A stretch of 64,000 nucleotides of DNA from Cryptomeria japonica (Eukaryota > Streptophyta > Pinopsida > Cupressales > Cupressaceae): contig NC_081414.1 of assembly GCF_030272615.1 (NCBI RefSeq), positions 47,110,501-47,174,500 of the forward strand, written 5' to 3'. Below the pieces are notes generated by a model. That model ran no database searches, was not told the DNA's origin, and saw nothing but the letters and a program-made list of their open reading frames with translations. Positions 23,671-36,902 of the stretch are shown in pieces; positions within the stretch are counted from its first letter, which is position 1, and the number at the start of each line of letters is the position of its first letter. A program made the position numbers and the translations under genes.

Positions 23671-24881
23671 CCTAACCTATCCCGCAATCAAAGAAAAAAA
23701 ATTATTCGTCGGTCATCGCGCTATACCATCATTGCTGATACTTTATATAGGTGAGGTCTAGATATCACTTTATTGAGATGTATCGAATAAGAATAATCTA
23801 AGAAGCTCTTAATGAATTCCATGCAAGTATTTGTGGCATGCACTCAAGTGGATTAACCCTGGCTAAGAAACTTATTTGTTTGGGTTACTATTGGCCTACT
23901 ATGGAGAGAGATTCATTTACATATGCCAAGAAATGCAAACAATGCTAGATCCATGAGAATCTCATCCACGCAGTAGCACAAGAATTTCATTCTATGGCAG
24001 GTTCATGGCCATTATCCCAATGGGGTCTTGATTTGGTAGGTATGATAAACCCTTCATCCTCTAATGGACACAAGTTCATTCTAACTGCTACTGAGTATTT
24101 CACTAAGTGGATTGAAGCAGTGCGTTTGACAAAAGTGATAGGAAAACAAATGTCATCATTCATCCTGAATTATATAATCTGATACTATGGAGTCCCTATG
24201 ACCATTATCACTGATAACGGAAGACCATTTAGAAATCAAGATGTGAAGGAACTATGTGACCAATTTCATATCCAACATAGGTTCTCTACTCCATATTATC
24301 CACAGGGAAATGATCAAGCTAAGGCATCAAATAAAACAATCTTGAAAATCCTAAAGAAAACAGTCAATGAAGCTGGTGAAGACTGGCACATTCAACTAAA
24401 TCCTTCTCTTTGGGCATACTGAACTAGCACTCGCACACCAATGAGGGAAACCCCATATTTCTTAGTCTATGGATTAGAAGCCATATTACCAGTAGAAGTA
24501 GAGATACCTTTTCTACGAGTGTCCTTGAAAGGTCTTATACCAGAAGAAGAAGAATGAGTCTCTAGAATTCAAGAACTTGAACTGATTCAAGAACATCACC
24601 AAAATGCTATAGATCATTTGAAGGCATGTCAATAGAGAATGGTGAGAATTTATAATCACAGATTTAAGCCACTCATTTTTCAGATTGGAGATATAGTTCT
24701 AAGGGAGAATCCAAGAAATCAACAAGACCAAGAAAAGAAGGGAAATTTTGAACCAAACTAGTTAGGTCCTTTTGTTATAGTAACAACATATGACTCAGGA
24801 GCATTCAAGTTAGCTACCCCTGAAGGTGATTGGTTTGATGATCCCATCAATTATATCCATCTCAAAAAGTTATATGCTTGA
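23671..24881 (+). pseudogene. pol: Element A pol resumed: end of aRNase H spacer and integrase
   Basis: Directly after B the A frame resumes (LSRNQRKK, SSRYTIIADTLYR in one frame). The zinc-binding region (FHASICGMH and KKCKQC) follows, then the core: MAGSWPLSQWGLDLVG (first Asp), TIITDNGRPFRN (second Asp kept) and YYPQGNDQAKASNKT, where the catalytic Glu is Lys. The C-terminal part (IQIGDIVLREN-like, LGPFVIVTTYDSGAF) ends with TGA at 24881. Stops at about 24180, 24421 and 24556 break it. Domain order and sequence follow element C. Confidence 0.85.
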
Positions 24882-27599
24882 GATATAAAGTCCTGAATAA
24901 ATCAATAAAAATCATATAAAGTCCTGAAGAAATCAGTAAAAGGCATATAAAGTCTTGAAAAAGTAAGTAAAAAGCATATAAAGTCTTGAAGAAATCAGTA
25001 AAAATTAAAAAAATAGAAAATCCCTAAAAAAACATAAAACAATGAAAACAAAACAAAAAAAATCAAATATGGAAAAAATGCAATAAATTTAGATAGTGAA
25101 AACCTCGTAAACAAGTGTTATCTAAAAGTGAGTTCTTCCATCTATGAGATTGCTTCGTGCATCTATCCATCCTATCACATCTATTGCTTCCATCTATCCC
25201 AGCCTTTCCATTTATCTTTTGTATCCATTTCTCTGAACCATTAGAATGAAATATGCAACTTACCAACAATTATCAATCTTTGACATACTTATTGTAGTCA
25301 TTGTCTTAGATTTTATGAGAATCAATCAATTTACATTATATCCCATCATGGTTTGGATTTTGATCATTTTTCATACATCCCTAATAAATTTTGTTTCCCC
25401 TGGGGGAAAAATCCTAATTCCTTTTGCTAAGGTGATCTTTTAAGTCTTTGAAAATCCAAAACATTCAGAAAACTTAGAAAAAGAAAACACCTAGGGTTTT
25501 GAAATAGATAACGACCAACAAAGCAACGAAGATCAAGACATTTTGTAACAAACTGAATCGTGAAACTCAGAAAATGAAGACTCAACCAGCAAGTAATAAA
25601 GGATTATCAATGATCATTCATCAAGATGATTATATGACTCTATGCAACTCAAGGATGTCCATGACCAGAGAAGCTATGATGGGGCATGATTATTTTATTT
25701 GTTTGTTGTATGTGGTTTATCTCTTATTAAGGTATGTACTTGTCTAAGGATATGATTGACAAAATATCAAGGAGGATGTTCCAAGTCATGCTTGAAAGGA
25801 GATAATCCTTGTCTGTACTGCAAGAAAAACTTAAATCAGCTTGATTCATCATATCAAGTTGCTTGTATTAACTTTCTATATCAAAATCCATGTAAGAAAT
25901 ACTCAAGTCAACTTGAATCATTATGTCAAGTTGCTTGTATTTTCTTACAACATTTAAAATCTCAATGATGAAATTTAGTGCAACATTTTAGTTAGATCAT
26001 TTACAATACAAGAAACTTATTAGATTTTAGTCAGGTTAGCTTGAATGTGCCAGTCTTCACCAGCTTCATAATGAATACTCAGGTCAGCTTGAATCATTAT
26101 GTCAAGTTGCTTGTATTGTAATAGATTATTTTAGATTAGCTCATTACTCATGTATATTATAAGCATTCATTGTCAGTTGCATTATAAGCATTTCATTACA
26201 TTCAGAGATCAACGGTCATAAATAAGGATTGAGTATAGTTGGACAAAAAAAACAATTTGCATTTGATCATTGTAGGTTCATTCATCTTTAGAATCATTTA
26301 AATTATTATCATTCATTTCATTTAGTTGTATTCAATCATTGAATTAGTTTGCATTCCATTAAGTGTATTTTATAATCATTTAGTATATCATCATTATTGT
26401 TTGCATTAGGTTCATTATTATTTTAGTTCTTTTTATCCATTAAGGTCATTTAGTTGCATCTTTGCACTTAGATTCATTATAATCATAAGCATGAAATTGC
26501 ATTTCATAATCATCATTTGCATTTTAAATCATCAAACTTGAAATCAAATACATTTGATGTAGATCATTTGCATTTCAAATCATTTCATCATATGCATACA
26601 CATCAACAATAAATAAAAAAATCAACATTCATACATCATCATTAGAAGCATTTTCATAGATCATTGCATTTGCATCATTTAAAATAAAAATTATAGAATT
26701 AATTTCATTTTCATCCATGATCATCAAAATCAAAAAATCAAATGCATTTCATAATTATTGCATCATATAGAACATCATCATCATGAAAATAAAGAAAAAG
26801 AAGATCATCATAACATCATCCATCTAATCATTGCATAGATGAATCATGAAGCATATAGATCATCATATAGAGTAAGATGCATAATAAATCATAGATCATC
26901 ATCATATAGAGTCCATGTCTACATAAAGATCTTCATAAAACAATAAAAAAGTCAAAGTATACAATGATATCAAATCAATAATAAAATATAGTGCCTCATC
27001 AATACAAATCGCGTCTACAAGTCAAGGTTGTCCTATGCCACTACCAACTAACTTTGTCTATCTTTGTGGCTGTGGGCAAGAAGATCCTCTAGATGGTTTC
27101 CCCCCAATCTTCAATCCTCTAAGGAGGTCCCATGACCCCACCACTACTAGCAGCCATCCTCACAGTAGTCTAATAGCTCCCTGCTCTCTTTCTCTCTGAG
27201 ACTAAATCCTCATATAGTTGTTGCCAGTGTGTTGTCTCCTTCCTAGCCCAAAATAATTCTCTAACAGTATCAGCTGAGAGAGTGCTAGATCCAACCTCCT
27301 GAATGTGATCAAGTAGAGCCTGAGTATCTTGTTATCTCCTAACAACCCTGTCTCTCTCTTTCATAAGTGTCTGTACCTATGCCCTAAGATGATCTATCTA
27401 TGCTCTTAGATCATCCAAGGTCTCCTGCTCTGGCACATCCTACTGAGGTGTATCCTGCATCCCCTCATCTCCACCTCTCTCTGCACCTACTGGAATATCA
27501 ACCTAGGTAGCCCTCAAGACTCATCATCTAATGAGAGGAACATGATCCTCTGAGTCCTCCTCCACCTCATCCCCTCCAACATGAGCTGCAATAACCCTA
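24882..27599 (+). other. Element A spacer between integrase and the antisense PMD gene
   Basis: No protein recognised. It holds a four-copy tandem repeat of about 30 bases (24886-25006, CATATAAAGTCCTGAAGAAAT type) and three dispersed copies of a CAGCTTGAATCATTATG / CAAGTTGCTTGTATT block (25834, 25905, 26080). A long ATCATT-rich low-complexity stretch follows (26200-26990). From about 27000 a C/T-rich segment probably includes the decayed 3' end of the PMD gene. Confidence 0.6.
24886..25006 (+). repeat. Tandem repeat, about 30 bp x 4
   Basis: Four adjacent copies of a unit with ATATAAAGTC(C/T)TGAA and (A)TCAGTAAAA, starting just after the integrase stop of A. Confidence 0.8.
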
Positions 27600-29286
27600 G
27601 GATTTGGATGAATCTAACCAAAATCAATGCCTCTCCCTTGGCCCCTATCCAATCCAGTACTCCTACCTCCTCCTGGAGAGGGTAATCCTCTCACTGATCT
27701 CATCCCTGCCTTGCTTGTATCCTTCCCAATCCATCTTTCATCTCTCCCTCCCATGGGAAGTGGTCTCCCAACACTGCTAATCAATCCAAAAGGTCCTCCA
27801 TGGACTCTCAATCGACCTCCTCTCCACCTAGGTCTCCTACCGCCTCCATCTCCTCCCTCGTCCCCCTCATCTCCAACCTCTCAAGTAGCTCTAAGCTCTC
27901 ATCTCTGTCTCCATCTCCTAAGATGGGAGAAGGGTTTGTTGGATCAGTGATATAAGGAAAAGGGTGTGCAAGCATGTATTGAGCATTATCCACAGTGACC
28001 CCGGGATCCAAAATGTGTAATCTCAAATCATAAGCTACCATAGGAGCAACCAGAAACTCTGCACGTGCTATCTCAAAAGACAATGAAGGTCCCCAATCTT
28101 GATCTTGCCTCCATCTTAATCTCCTAATGATGGGATCATATAAATTATCCTCCTCATCTCCTAAGCTAGGAGGAGGGTCTGTTGGATTAGTGATACAAGG
28201 AAAAGGGTGTGCATACTAAGCATAATCCATAGTGACCTCGAGATCCAAAATGTGTAATCTCAAATCATAAGCTACCATAGGAGCAGCCAAAAACCTCTCG
28301 GCATGCTATCTCGAAAGACAATTAAGGTCCCCAATCTCTCCTATCCTTGTATCACCATGCATACATGGTGATATCAGTAGGAATGTGTTGAATGATCCCA
28401 AACTATCTCAAAATGAGACCAATCAACTGTCGCTCAACAATGTATGGAGTACGACCAATAAAATATCTACTCTACAAAATATATGGTAATGTCCATGCAT
28501 CATCCATCCATGGCTCACAGTCAATATAGGGTCTCCAAATGATGTTATCTAGTGAATCCAAAACCCAACACCAATACTTCATCTTACTCAGCTTATGTTG
28601 AGTAAGGATACCTGCGTATAAATAGACATATGGTTGTCTATCACCACAAACTCTATGATGGATAGGTCGAGTAACAACAATATGCTCCCAACATCAAATT
28701 TGTAAAAGTGTGCATCCTGTAGACAAACTAGCACCGTCATCAAAGACAACCTAATAAAGATCATGATATAAATGAGCAAAGCATGCAAACACCCCAAGCA
28801 TAGTGAGTCTGATGCTGCATCATGATCTGAAGAATCCCACCCCAACCAATAGTAAAACCTTGAGATCTCCTATCTAGAAAAATGAATCTACCAATCAATC
28901 CTGCAAGAATAGATGGAAGAGTCTTGTAGTAGATGATCATATCCTCCCATTGGATCTCTCCTCTAGAAATTCTCTCATCACTAAATACGGCTCTGCAAGA
29001 CTCTATCCCTCCAAGATCCTAAAAATCATATTGGACTAACTCGCCAGTCACGGGGATGTGTAGAAATCCTCGATTGTAACACTGATGTGTAGAAAGTGTT
29101 ATGCTTGTTATGCCATCTCTCTACTAAGGTAGTCAACAAACCCCTATTATGGGTAATATCAGGCATGTACAACAAATGGCATAATTTGGAAGCATCTATA
29201 TGTCTAATCTCATCCTGTGTAAGCTCTGGCACTAAATGGCGAATGGCCAAGAATTTCTCCCAACATTGGAGAACATCAAGATTGTC
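27600..29286 (-). pseudogene. Antisense plant mobile domain (PMD) gene of element A, exon 2
   Basis: On the minus strand an AG acceptor (TTGTTAAACAG) precedes GAC at 29286, opening DNLDVLQCWEKFLAIRH, then VPELTQDEIRHIDASK and LLTTLVERWHNKHNTF, the start of a plant mobile domain. After a frameshift the domain continues as VTGELVQYDF, WGGILQIMMQHQTHYAWG, VVTRPIHHRVCGDRQPYVYLY, MKYWCWVLDSLDNIIWRPY and QLIGLILR*FGIIQHIP. Each block aligns with the PMD of element C. PMD proteins of plants (MAIN/MAIL1 type) act in the nucleus, and PMD sequences are widely carried by transposable elements. The gene lies antisense to A, between integrase and 3' LTR. Several stops and shifts, plus an internal duplication (27912-28337), show it is decayed. 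Confidence 0.75.
27912..28337. repeat. Imperfect tandem duplication, about 185 bp at 243-bp spacing
   Basis: 27912-28099 and 28155-28337 are about 90% alike by eye (both run CATCTCCTAAG ... AAGGTCCCCAATCT). They lie in the 3' part of the PMD gene of A, so part of that gene is duplicated. Confidence 0.8.
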
Positions 29287-29917
29287 CTGTTTAACAAGAT
29301 AATTTGATCTCTATCAATCATCTATCTAAGAGATCACTAATATATCAATCTATCAAACAAACAATCAATCACATCGACAATTGTTAAATATTTTCTACAA
29401 AGCAAATCAGGCTATCAAATCAACTTTTAAATCATCAAAAAAATGATTTTCTATCAATCATTGAGTTCAGTTAACTCTATCGAGTTCTTTATCAGAGAAT
29501 GAGTTAGCCTCTTAGAGATAATCTATCAATCTATCAATCTGCCAATCAAATCATCAATCGGTCATTTATCCTATCAATCAGACAATAATTGAATACTTTC
29601 AATCAAATTCACACATTAAAATGTCTAAATCAAATCATCTGACTGAATTTTAACATAGTCAAAATGAAACAAATTCACCTTAAACAAAAGTGCTATCCCT
29701 TGAAACAAATACATTGTTCTATTAAGCACAGGTGCTAAAACACACAAATGTGCGAACCCACATAACGAAAGTGCTAACAAATGAAGCAAAAGCATGAAAA
29801 TAGTCATTTGTGCTAACATACATCACAAAAGCATGAACATTTCTATCAAAAGTGATAATATACAAATAAAAAATGCTAAACTAGCATAAGCACTAACATA
29901 CAATGCATATGCACTAA
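29287..29917 (-). other. Putative intron of the antisense PMD gene of A, proximal part
   Basis: Between the splice acceptor and element E there is no coding. ATCAATCT-type repeats fill 29320-29600. A degenerate array of AAGCACTAAC / GTGCTAACA words follows (29680-29917) and continues beyond E at 34523. It occupies the same place as the repeat-filled intron in element C. Confidence 0.5.
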
Positions 29918-30441
29918 TGTTAGAAATTAGGATCTTAGGATACTAATCATTATAAACAAGATCATAAAATAAATGAAACGAGAATCATACATGCATAAAT
30001 GTACACATTACACAAGATATACATGGGGAAAACCCTTTCGAGTAAAAAAAACCCCATAAAGCATCATTTTATTAAAACACTTACAAATATAGTCTATCAT
30101 AAAATAGACTCGAACCTAGGGACACTCCTCGAATACTTCCACATGGCCAATAATACCTCCTATGCATAGTGATACAACTCACCATAAAGCTCCAAATTCA
30201 CACTACTCCCAAATGAGAGAGAACCTCCTTAAATATAGGAGGAAGGGTGGCTTCACTAGTCACACCTTTTCAATTTATCCCCCTCATAAATAATTAATAA
30301 TCTAATAGTTATTAGATTATAATTATTTCAAATGGGATATACTTATAAATCATATAATATATAAGATTTAATAACCTTATATTAGAACATTATATATAAA
30401 TATTATAAGGATGTGGTCTCTAATAACATTATGTTCTAACA
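29918..30441 (-). repeat. 3' LTR of element E
   Basis: Starts TGTTAGAAATTAGG and ends ATGTTCTAACA on the + strand; matches 34000-34522. A polypurine tract lies just beyond it (minus-strand AAGAGGGAG, about 30442-30450). Confidence 0.9.
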
Positions 30442-33400
30442 CTCCCTCTTAATGTTAATAGGGGATCACATGTCAATTTCTATAAAAGAAAAAATGAAGT
30501 ACCCCAATAATGTAGGTCATCTTTGACAGTGATAAATAGGGACACAAATATATGCCAACATGAAGATCATGCATTCTAGACTACATGAAAGTCATCTTGT
30601 CATAATTTATAATCCAAGTGTTTTAAAAATGATGCTATGAGGTCTTAAAAAAAAATATTGGAGCTGCGGTCTCCTCAAATTAGCCTCTCCCCAGGTTCAT
30701 TACATAGTGCCTGTAAGACTTAATACAATGCTTTCACATGTGGAAGATTTACAAGGAGAAGAATTTACAATATGCACGTAGGACTTAAGCACAAATGTGC
30801 CTATAGGACTTACTAATTCCTACTTGTAGTATTTAAAACAAAAAAGGACTTACATATGCCTATCTGTAGGCTTAAAGGACTTACTAATGCATATATAGGT
30901 CTTATTTCATACCTATTAGGACATATGCCTACCCATAGGATTTAAAACTAGGATTTAGCCACTAGGTGGTGTCATTTACATGCACACTCCCCCTCAATGG
31001 CATCACCTAAGGCCAAGCATTATTTGAATTTGGATCATATAATGCCTAAAGGTATTATTCCTATTACGTCTTACATCTAGGATTTAGCCACTAGGTGGTG
31101 TCATGTGCACTCCCCCTTAATGGCATCACCTAAAACCAATCACTGCATAGAGGATTTCAAAGTGATGGCTAAAATTTCAATATATAGCATGTGCCCATGA
31201 TCTTCAAAGTGTCTTTATTATAGAATGATTTCACTTGAGTGAGGTGCCCATGATCTTCAAGGTGACTTTATTATACAATGCTTTCACTTGAGTGAGGTGC
31301 CCATGATCTTCATTGTTCATTTTGATCTTTAAAAATGATATTCTCTAGAAGGAGTAAAGTAACTTCAAGTAATATGGTACTTTCATATGTATCCAAATGG
31401 AACTCTTCCATAAATCTTCAAGATCATATTGATTCGTCAAGAGCTACATTCATATTTTTTCCATTTGATTCAAAGAAAGATAGTCTTCTTATTAAAGTAT
31501 TGCACCATCCATGTAATAACACTTGCACCATATTTTTTGAAGGCATAACCTCGCCATAGAAGAAACAATATAGTTAGTAACATAGCAATCAACTTTATTT
31601 GTGTTGCAAAGAAACAACATAATATTAATTTTTTGTCATTTGCCAAAGATCATATAATATTCCTCATAAATGTAAAATATAGTTCAATAATTCATAGCAA
31701 TGAGATCAACATATATTTTTATGAGAATAAGCATGAATAATTAGTTTTCTTGTTTAAAAAATAGGCATACTACTACATATAGTAATGATCCATAAAAAAT
31801 TAGGCAACGGGTGAGCTATCCTTTCCAGGTTTTCTCCCCAGACAGTTTATAAGGGCGATAGCCACCCATTATAATAAGATCCATTAAACTCAAGAAGTAT
31901 TAGAAGGTTTTTTCAATACATGATATTATTAAAAAAAATGTGAAATATAGCGTTATCATGTTTAATCTTATAGTCAATTAACAATTAATGAGATATCATG
32001 TTATCTTTTTATTTAATGTGGTTACAAATTTTGAGAAACTTTTATTTAATCTTATCTTTTTATTTAATGTGGTTACAAATTTTTATTTAATGTCATCAGT
32101 GGTGCATTTTTCTCCAGATTCATGGGGCAAAATCAATGTGATTAAAGTGCCTTTTTACCCACATATTGCAAGAATTTCATATTTACTATATAGAAATAGA
32201 TGCTTCAAATAGAGAAAGGAGGGGAGATGTAAGTGACACATTCAAATTGTAGGAATACAAGCTATAGGAACATAGGTAACAGTATTGTAAGTCCAATAAT
32301 ATCCCCCTTGGAAAAACATCCCATAAAAAGGAATAACCCTACTAGTTGTAAGAAATGGAGCTTGTCACCACCCCCCACTACATAATCTAAGAGGATAATA
32401 AGTTACATACTCTAAGGATTGTGGAAATAAAAGCCACTCGTGAATGACGAAGTAGCCAGGAATGGGCAAGGAGAGAAAGCTGAGAATATCTAAATTTACA
32501 AGGGTACTCAGGGATTAATGTGCTTTTAACTTATTCTAAAATCAAATGCATACATAGAATGCAAAATTCATTTCAGTCATGAGATGCATTGAGAATATAT
32601 CAAATGATTCACTCACATCATGAATGATGAATGCAATAGTAGATGAATTTGTTTAGATGCTGACAAGCTTCATAGCCTAAGTAAGGAATTTTTTAAATCC
32701 TTTCTTGTCACTCATGTACATTGTGCCAGTCATGTTTTATTAGAGTTTCTCCTCTTTACAGTATCTCCATAACGTTCAATCTCACAATTGTGGCCCTTTC
32801 TTTGATGGGTCCTGTTGAAATTTTCAAATCAAATAAAGTAAACAGTATACACAAATTTAATTTCCGTTTTAAGGAGAAATTTTTAAAAAAAGACTCATGC
32901 ACATCATGAATGATGAATGGAATAGTAGATGAATTTTTTTAGACACTAAAAATCTTCATAGCCTAAGAAAGGATTGATAAATGAGTTAGTAAAGGTTGTG
33001 ACTCATTTACCTTCAATCGGTTGCAAAGAATGCCCTTTTTTACTTTTATAATGATAAGGGCTATTTCCTTGAGTAATATAAGGACACAAACTTGTATGAA
33101 GAATTACATGAAGATAAGAAATTCGACATAGATGAAGGCTTCAATTAGTGATTCAATTTCTTTGAAGATTTCATTTAACAACTCTTATTTAAATAATAGT
33201 TTGATTAAGTTTATACTTAACAAACTTAAATATACGGATAAATTAAAATGTTGATTAAACGTTGCAATGTATTTTTCATATTATTTCATAAAAGAAAATG
33301 TCATTATCTTTTATCAATTATGATCAAATTACAAGTAAAATGGTGTTTGATTGAAATGTCATGTTCAAGAGCTATGAATTTTATTTTCCTTTGATAAGTT

Positions 33401-33987
33401 GAAAAACAAGTTTTTAACTTTTATAAAGACATCAAATTTAATAAAAGACTTCATGAATTCAATTTTAAGGTTAAACACCTCAAGTTTCTAAGCCTTATAT
33501 CAAGCTATTTTTTTTTTTTCATAATTTCTAATCTCACATATCTCTCTAAAGAGAAACAACATCCAACTTTCCAAAGGACTTGATCTAGTAACTAAAGCAC
33601 AACTTTCTATACAATTGACACTAAAAAAGGGTTTTGTGACTATGTACTTCTCTTATAATGGACTAGTTTTGATTTAATAAGATTATGAAATTTGATGTTA
33701 TTAAAAATATATATGTTATTCTTTACTTAATAATAAAATATTTGACCCTCACAATCCAATGCTAAAAAAAATGAAATATTATTTAAAATATCACACTTAT
33801 AAAAAGGAATAGTTAGAATTTCCTTACTTGACCTTGATAAATTGATTTTAAATCAATAGAGAAGGACCACTAAATATAAAGCACAAATGGTCTTGCACGT
33901 GTGTTGATTTAGCATAAATGATTTTTCCATCAAGATTTATGTCTTCTAGTATAACATGTAAAAATGATTAGTACTAGCCTAACCTGC

Positions 33988-33999
33988 TCTGATACCATG
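33988..33999 (-). promoter_or_regulatory. Primer-binding site of element E
   Basis: Plus-strand GCTCTGATACCA, that is TGGTATCAGAGC on the element strand, abutting the 5' LTR. Confidence 0.9.
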
Positions 34000-34522
34000 T
34001 TAGAAATTAGGATCTTAGGATACAAATCATTATAAACAAGATCGTAAAATAAATGAAATGAGAATCATACATGCATAAATGTACACATTGCACAAAATAT
34101 ACATGGGGAAAACCCTTTCGGGTAAAAAAAAACCGCATAAAGTGTCATTTTATTAAAACACTTACAAATATAGTCTATCATAAAATAGACTCGAACCTGG
34201 GGACACTCCTCCAATACTTCCACATGATCAATAATACCTCATATGCATAGTGATACAACTCACCATAAAACTCCAAATTCACACTACTCCCAAATGAGAG
34301 ACAACCTCCTTAAATAGAGGAGGAAGGGTGGCTTCACTAGTCACACCTTTTCAATATATCCCCCTCATAAATAATTAATAATCTAATAGTTATTAGATTA
34401 TAATTATTTCAAATGGGATATGCTTATAAAGCATATAATATATAAGATTTTATAGCCTTATATTAGAACATTATATATAAATATTATAAGGATGTGATCC
34501 CTAATAACATTACGTTCTAATA
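34000..34522 (-). repeat. 5' LTR of element E
   Basis: Partner of 29918-30441. The distal end has decayed from TTCTAACA to TTCTAATA. Confidence 0.9.
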
Positions 34523-34789
34523 GCTAAACTACGAGGCAAAAGCGCTAAAATGCAATGACAAAAAAATTCAAAAATAGCCTAACATGTGCCAAAAAACATG
34601 GAAATTTGTACGGAAAGTTGCAAACAAGCTCGAGATAAGGTACATATTGGATAAACATACTCAGGAGGTCATTGATATTGTCGTACATGCTCAAATCGAT
34701 GGCTCTCAAACAAAATCACCATTTTGATAGCTCAGTAAGAAAATTCATTTCACTCCACAAGCTAACAAGGATGCAAATGAGGATAAAAT
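34523..34789 (-). other. Element A: first-exon region of its antisense PMD gene
   Basis: Sequence between E and D. Read on the minus strand, ATCCTCATTTGCATCC corresponds to the segment just after the TATA box in element C (ATCCTCATTGTCATCT). An ATG at 34688 opens MYDNINDLL, and GTATGT at 34660-34655 is a possible splice donor. However, the coding phase to exon 2 does not fit, so the exon 1 end is uncertain or mutated. Confidence 0.45.
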
Positions 34790-36902
34790 TGGTTAGCAAT
34801 TTGATGGAATTGATTATGATGTTTTATCATTTATGTCAACACTAGTTGCTTTGGTTGTTTACCGGTATCTGATTGGTCCCTGTAGGATGATTGGTTTCTG
34901 GTGGGTAAGATCATGTTGATCGAGTATACTCTGGTATGCTTTGTCTTATGAATTGGCTTAGATCTTCTATTCATGCGATTCAGATATATTGTAATGCCCC
35001 GCCAGGAACCCTAAAGGAAAACAACACAACTAGGCAACTAAAGGGTGATTTTTATTTTTTTTAAAGATTAAGTGCATTAATTATAACAATTGCATGTTTA
35101 ATAACACAACAAAAGTCTAACACATGATTTCCTAAGGGTTACCAAAGAAGATTAATTCGTAGATTATATTAACATCATGGTTAATCCAATTGTCCGTTTA
35201 ATTAGGTAAATTAAATGCTTAAGATTAAAACTATACATACATTTAAATTCCATAATGAAAGAATCAAAGTATTTCAATGCATTTATTTATCCATAAACCA
35301 TCTATACAAAAGATCAAAGCAACTGAATTAACATACATTCCACTGACATAATATTACAATATCCATACATACATGGCTTCCAAAAATACCATGGAATCCA
35401 AACGTTACAATATCAAGGTTACATAAAAGTTTGATACAATGACCACAAGGTCTCAACTGAACAATGATCACGAACATGAGATGGTACATGAACCATGAAC
35501 CAAGAAACACTAGCGAAGCCTTTCCTCCCCTGAAGATACAATCCAGAACATCTGATGGGAAGTGGCACTACCACCGGACCATGTGATCCAGAAATGGAAC
35601 CACCCCTCCATGCTAGGAGATAGTAGAAGACCCTCAAGTAAGAAAAATAAGACAAGTACGACAGAACTACATGACTCTGCAAACATCCATGTGACTCAAC
35701 TCACAAACACTAGTGACTCTAAGGAGAGAGTATCATTGAATGGCTTAAGGTGGTTACCCTGGTAGGCCTCCATAGGTCTCGACCCCCATCTTTGGTTATC
35801 CTGGTAACCTCTCCCGAACCTCTGGCTCCATCTAAGCCTCATGTGGATCCTACCAATCCTTTCGTGAAGACAAGGTGGTAAGTTTGTCATTCCAGGCCTT
35901 CTCACCACATCTTGAGCCTATACAAGGACTCAACCATGTGCGAGGCACATTATCTTAATTAATATTTTAACTACCCACCCCCTAATCAATTATTAGGTTA
36001 ACACTTCTTAACTGACTTTCGAGGGGTTATCCTGCCATCCACTTCGGGTGTGGCCCCTGCTCAAAAGTCACACTCTCTCATAGGCCACTAACAGGAAATC
36101 TCTCTCTCTACGAGAACTATATGGTGAAATAGACAGCCATATCTAATCCTGACAAACCACAGGTGAAGGATACACAATCACTAACCCAGGATTGACCATT
36201 TGGAACAAAACACACAATGGCTCATATCAATGGGGTTATACAACAACACCTGACCAAGGGGTATAACAACATATGACATAATGACAACTCAACCAGAATT
36301 GCAATGAAATTAAGCTTGACTGCAAATACCACTTACACAAGATCCGGATACAGGCAATCTTTTCTTTAAACAACCAAAAGCATAAAATACTTGCAATTAA
36401 AGTTTTTCCAGAAAATAAGAAAATACAACTATATTAATACAAGAAAACCAATGTTGTCATTTGTCCAATAAGGTTAAATAAAATCACATAAAAATTAACC
36501 CCCTAATTATATGTTCATGATTAATTTACAAATAAACCCGATTAGCTTATATCAATAATCTAAATTAAATTTCAAATTTCAAATATATATAATAATATAA
36601 TATATTTACATAAATATATATATTCTTCAAATATAATATCATGTAATTATATCACATTAAAACTATATAATAAAATGAAGATTTAATTTTGCAATAACTT
36701 TCATTTCCAATAATTAGGAAATAATGTTATTCCTAAAATAACATAATTAAAACCACAAAAAATACTCTATATATATTATTATTATTTTTTTACATACTAA
36801 AAATTAAATAAAACCGAATTATAAAACTCTGGCACGAAAACGAAAAAGTACCAAACTCTGTACAAAATTTAACACAGAAAATAGCAAATCAAAATAACCC
36901 CC

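Larger units (their letters stand above)
29918..34522 (-). mobile_element. Element E: coding-poor LTR retrotransposon inserted in A
   Basis: 4.6 kb with LTRs of about 523 bases, an initiator Met-type primer site (minus strand TGGTATCAGAGC, 33988-33999) and target duplications ACTAA (29913-29917) / GCTAA (34523-34527), one mismatch. The interior (30442-33987) has no open frame beyond about 75 codons and no retroelement motif. It contains internal duplications: the GATTTAGCCACTAGG block (about 30955 and 31080), a 58-base unit with TGCCCATGATCTTCAA (31190-31315), a 51-base unit (32001, 32052) and a CACATCATGAATGATG block (32614, 32900). It is a large non-autonomous derivative, probably copia-like from the primer site and LTR ends. 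Confidence 0.85.
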
